From contig JAJTUP010000063.1 of assembly GCA_021399435.1 (NCBI GenBank), positions 62,001 to 126,000 on the forward strand: a stretch of DNA of 64,000 bases, written 5' to 3'. Positions 60,623 through 64,000 of this stretch are shown in pieces (the stretch's first letter is position 1; the number at the start of each line of letters is the position of its first letter). The position numbers and the translations under genes were made by a program. The notes beneath the pieces were generated by a model. The model had not been told where the DNA came from and did no database searches. It saw only the letters and a list, made by a program, of their open reading frames with translations. This DNA comes from Diaporthe sp. PMI_573 (Eukaryota > Ascomycota > Sordariomycetes > Diaporthales > Diaporthaceae).

Positions 60623-60778
60623 TTAGATTTTTCTAAAAAGATTAGAAAGATATTAAAGAGCGAGAAGAAACAGACACAATTTAAGGTGCCACCGGAGGAG
60701 AAGCACAAGCAGATATATAAAGCCGTTATCGAGTTTGTGTACAAGCTTAGGGCTGCTGAAAACCAGTCGGAAGGTTAA
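60623..60778 (+). pseudogene. Short coding-like remnant, unrecognised
   Basis: An open frame of 51 codons plus stop with no ATG, rich in Lys and Glu (contains KVPPEEKHKQIYKAVIEFVY). Its composition is protein-like and less AT-skewed than the repeat beside it. It may be the C-terminal end of a transposon protein. Function not assigned. Confidence 0.3.
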
Positions 60779-60944
60779 GTAGACAGTAGACAGATCAATA
60801 AATAGTTGATCAAAAAAAAATACAGTGTGGCTGAAGCCTGACAATCAGTAAATACCCAGTGCTGTATGTTTTTGTCATTTTTGTCAGAGCCGTGCAAGGC
60901 TGTCTGTGTGGAGCTGGTGCACTGGAACTCATGCAACCTCCATC

Positions 60945-62584
60945 CTACTCATTAATGTTCCCCGTGCCATTGGGTCCAATAGATCCTCCGCCCCATATCG
61001 TACGGTCATTATTGTTCAAAAAACTGCCCTTCCCTGGATACGACCAGATCAGGTCACCCCAGCCAGGGTGATCAGTTGTGGAAGCTGAGGCCGATCCAGC
61101 TGCAGGTGAAGAGGGTCAGTATACATGAAGCAATCTATAATGATAAGAAGAACGCGAAAGTGAGTGAGGTTTCACTTACGATATTGCTCCCCACCTGACG
61201 CATCAGAAGCGGCCTTTGCCTGCGCTATGTAGGGAGTGTCTAGCCCTCTCTTGACATTGTACTGGTAGTACAGTATCTAGGTTGATAGGTCGAGTCAGCT
61301 CGGGAATGGGGTCGAAACATGATCAAGGTTATGTGATAGATATGTTTACTTACATCCCAAACCTTGGGGCTCCCAGCAATACCACGCTTGATCTCCGAAG
61401 GCCGGTCCCAAGGCCCCTTAACGAGGATGGCCTCGCAACGATAGAAACTGCGGTCGTACGGGACGTCATACCCGAGGTTGTACCTTGCCGCATACTCGCC
61501 ACCCTTGAGTAAGAGAGTATCCAGGATGGTATAAGAGTCCTCCCAGCCCTGGGACTGCATCACGCGCGCGGCCTCGGCCGCCCACCCGACACTGGTGACG
61601 GCGTGGCCCTGGTCGCGGCCTGTCTCGGAACCCTGGCCGGTGGTCTGGTCGTAGTTCCCCGGGAGCCCGGCGCATGGGTCGTGTTGGTATGCTGCGAGGG
61701 CGTAGTTGTACTGGTTGGAGAGAAGTCGTATCAGTCTGGTGAAGCATAAGTACTCTCTTCTGGCGAACACTTACCATAGACACATCGTCAAGGTATACCG
61801 CAAAAGACAAGAGGCCCTTGATACTTGCTAGTCCATAGTTGGCTTGCCCAATTATGATAGACTGCCTCGCGAACAGCCAGTAAAGCTGGTTGGAAAAGCT
61901 ACCATCGTCCCAGCCGCCCTCCCACCGCATGATCTCGGCGGCGTTGACCAGTAGATCTCCATCGAGGCTGACAAGAAGCGAAGTGTCCGTGCCGATTATG
62001 TCCGTCAGGTTGCTGCCCCACGCGTCCAAGATGGTGGTCGCACGATCCCAGTGGCTCTGGTTTCGTGTGATGTACCACATTAGAGCATTCTGCCAGGCAG
62101 CACGGGCGTCGTAGGAAAAATCGGTATAATTGCTGCCCTTTGGGCCCCGGTAGAGTACGGGATGGGGGCCTTTCATCGCATACTGGGTGCAGTGGAATAT
62201 AATCAGCAAATTGTAACTCATGTGATGATATTTAAACAATCAGTAGCAATTTGGTGTCAGAGTGGAAGTGGAGGGGTAGTATTCTTTTCTCACCTCGCTA
62301 CTTGAGAACCTGTCGGTGGTGAAGTTGACAAATGCAGACTTCCACGGTTCTGTGCCGTTCTGTACGCCAAGACGAATGCGTTCCAAATCATCGTGTGTGT
62401 GCCAGATGCCTGGATGAATAAACTCTCCAACTCTGGTCTTCATGCCCGGGATAGCATTGAAGTACGGGGGAGTGATGGGCCCGTTGAGAACAGGAAGTCC
62501 ATTGAGCCCGCCCGTGGCGACAGCGAACCTGGCTAAAAGCCACATAAGGGAGACTACTTTGAACACATTATGCAGAAAAGACAT
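60945..62584 (-). CDS. Secreted alginate-lyase-like polysaccharide lyase
   Basis: Five exons: 62584-62294, 62182-61775, 61710-61354, 61276-61180, 61099-60945; all introns are GT..AG, and the sum is 435 residues plus stop. Residues 1-23 form a signal peptide with a hydrophobic core (VVSLMWLLARFAVA). WHTHDDLERIR at 61-71 and SETGRDQGH at 261-269 match fungal proteins of the alginate lyase superfamily (alpha/alpha barrel). Several Asn-x-Ser/Thr sites fit an extracellular glycoprotein. It likely attacks uronate-containing polysaccharides by beta-elimination; the true substrate is not known and may not be alginate. It is probably outside the polyketide pathway. Confidence 0.83.
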
Positions 62585-63588
62585 GACGCTTGTGCTTCAA
62601 GTTGTCAGAGTTTAACAAAAGTACCCTGGCTCTTCTGAAGGGGTGTAATGATTCCAGGAACCCAGAAGATAGAGACGAGTCTGGCACCAGCCTGGTCCAG
62701 CATATGCAGCACTTATATACAACACACTCCTCACGGGATCCATGTCAAGCAGTGTATAAGTGGTGCCAGAAATGAGCCTCGGGGCCGGCGTTAGTATCAC
62801 ATCTTGAGGTCCGGATGTCAACGGTAGGTCATTGTGGGGCCAGCAAGCATTTAATTGAGATTCTCATAAACACTACATAGAGTATGCGCAGGAGACGAAG
62901 CAGGCTGCCTGTTTGGGGGGCATTGCTTGTGGCTCTGTACGGGCAGCGGGTTAGATATCGGAGCTGTACAGCGTGGCTGCGTAAGTACGTACTTGTGCAA
63001 GCCACTTTCATCAGTACGACCATCCACTAAACCATAATTGACAGTAGACTCTCCCACCCACAGACTGGCCTGTAATTCGGGGCAGCAGGGATTGGGATCC
63101 CGCTGGGCTAACACTATGTTTATACTATAGTAGCGTGGCCAGGTCCGTGCCTCTCGCCTGCGAATTAGCGAAACTTTGCTTGCGGAGCCGAGGCCCAAGG
63201 TAAAGTTGGGGGAGAGGGAGCTGCAGGTGCAGGTGCAGGTGCAGGCAATTCCGGGGGAAGGCTGGGCGTTGGGCATGACGAGTGCGACGTGAGTTCATTA
63301 TTGCTTGTGACACAACATAACATACGACGATACTGTAGACGACACCTCCCTGTGTGTCGTGTGCCTTTAATCAATACTCAATGTAGGGCTTCTGGTCCTT
63401 TTACTTCTTTCTACCTTCTGGTCGCCTGGCCAAACTCCCAAATCGCAGATCCCTTTTCCTCGGGCCGACCCAGACAAACTGACTGACAACCAATTCTCCC
63501 CCGCCTTTGAATCAACCAGTTCAAGATCGCCTCTGGACATCTACAACCGTTTGGTGACCGCCAATTCCAACTGACAGCCAGCCCAGCT
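62585..63588. other. Divergent intergenic region before PEX3
   Basis: About 1 kb between the starts of the lyase gene (minus) and PEX3 (plus). It carries both promoters. Apart from a short GCAGGT repeat, no feature is recognised; the frames present show no conserved protein. Confidence 0.5.
63223..63246. repeat. GCAGGT hexanucleotide microsatellite, four units
   Basis: Four tandem six-base units, the last ending in C instead of T. A simple repeat in the divergent promoter region. Confidence 0.85.
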
Positions 63589-64000
63589 ATGTTCGCTGCT
63601 ACGCGGCGGTGGTTCCGTCGCAATAGGACACCCCTTGCCATCGGTTTCGGTGTCCTCGGCGCCGGCTATGTCGCCACCCAATATGTCCTCAACAAGCTGA
63701 ACGACGCCCGCGAGCGCATGAGCGGTGATCGCATAGCCAAGGAGAAGTGCGTCCTGTCCTCTCCTGCCCCCTCTTCACCCAGCGTGTCCCATAATGTTGT
63801 CATAATCATGCTAACAAGCCGTCTTCCACCGCGTATAGTCTGCGGCGGCGCTTCCAACAGAATCAAGAGGACTGCACCTACACCGTGCTCGCCCTGCTGC
63901 CGACAGCGACCACGCGCATACTCGAGTCCATGGACGTGGAAAAGATCACACTTGAGATCCAGAAGATGAAGGGCGGCAATGGCTCCAAGTCGGTCAAGAG
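63589..64000 (+). CDS. PEX3: Peroxin-3 (PEX3), 5' part only
   Basis: Exon 1 is 63589-63746. After an intron at 63747-63838, exon 2 runs off the window. The protein begins MFAATRRWFRRNRTP with a basic cluster, then a hydrophobic membrane segment (about residues 16-34), then RERMSGDRIAKENLRRRF across the splice and CTYTVLALLPTAT. This is the classic start of fungal PEX3, the peroxisomal membrane protein that docks PEX19 and inserts other membrane proteins. It is a housekeeping gene and marks the end of the accessory region. Confidence 0.93.

Larger units (their letters stand above)
59987..60944. other. Repeat-rich intergenic region right of the P450
   Basis: About 960 bp between the 3' ends of the P450 and the alginate-lyase-like gene. 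It holds two copies of the dispersed repeat also found in the PKS promoter region, and one short coding-like fragment. The unique stretch 60258-60500 between the copies shows no intact protein. This looks like a degraded transposon insertion and a candidate right boundary of the cluster. Confidence 0.55.

Overview
The window is from a filamentous ascomycete, probably a Sordariomycete (low confidence at class level). Genes carry short GT..AG introns of about 56-200 nt, the right edge enters a PEX3 peroxin gene, and AT-rich repeat copies differ mainly by C-to-T and G-to-A changes, the signature of repeat-induced point mutation (RIP).

The dominant content, about 1999-55523, is a multimodular type I polyketide synthase (PKS) encoded by two divergently transcribed giant genes. 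The minus-strand gene (35751 to 1999, 11 exons) encodes about 10,965 residues. The plus-strand gene (37743 to 55523, 9 exons) encodes about 5,684 residues. Every exon junction was placed by hand on GT..AG sites that restore a conserved domain reading, and both coding lengths come out as exact multiples of three. Fungal type I PKSs are normally single-module iterative enzymes. This pair instead reads as an assembly line: loading ACP; M1 KS-psiDH-psiMT-KR-ACP; M2 KS-AT-DH-ER-MT-KR-ACP x4; M3 KS-DH-ER-MT-KR-ACP x2; M4 KS-AT-DH-MT-KR-ACP; M5 KS-KR-ACP; M6 KS // psiDH-MT-psiKR-ACP (split between the two proteins); M7 KS-AT-DH-MT-KR-ACP; M8 KS-DH-ER-KR-ACP-TE. All eight KS domains keep Cys-His-His. 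Only three AT domains serve eight condensing modules.

Region by region: 1-987 is the 5' part of a GH88 unsaturated glucuronyl hydrolase gene (minus strand, 3' end outside). 988-1998 is intergenic. 1999-35751 is the first PKS. 35752-37742 is the divergent promoter region, with RIP-like repeat fragments. 37743-55523 is the second PKS. 55811-56701 is an FSH1/LovG-type serine hydrolase (minus). 58009-59986 is a cytochrome P450 (plus). 59987-60944 holds decayed repeats. 60945-62584 is a secreted alginate-lyase-like enzyme (minus). 63589-64000 is the start of PEX3 (plus).

A working model: the minus-strand synthase starts the chain and makes five extensions. Its C-terminal KS6 hands on to the truncated N-terminal half of module 6 in the second synthase, which adds two more extensions and releases the chain with a TE that resembles the animal fatty acid synthase thioesterase. 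The FSH hydrolase and P450 are plausible release/editing and oxidation partners. No transcription factor, transporter, discrete AT or phosphopantetheinyl transferase is visible, so malonyl loading of the AT-less modules must come from the three resident ATs or from an enzyme encoded elsewhere.
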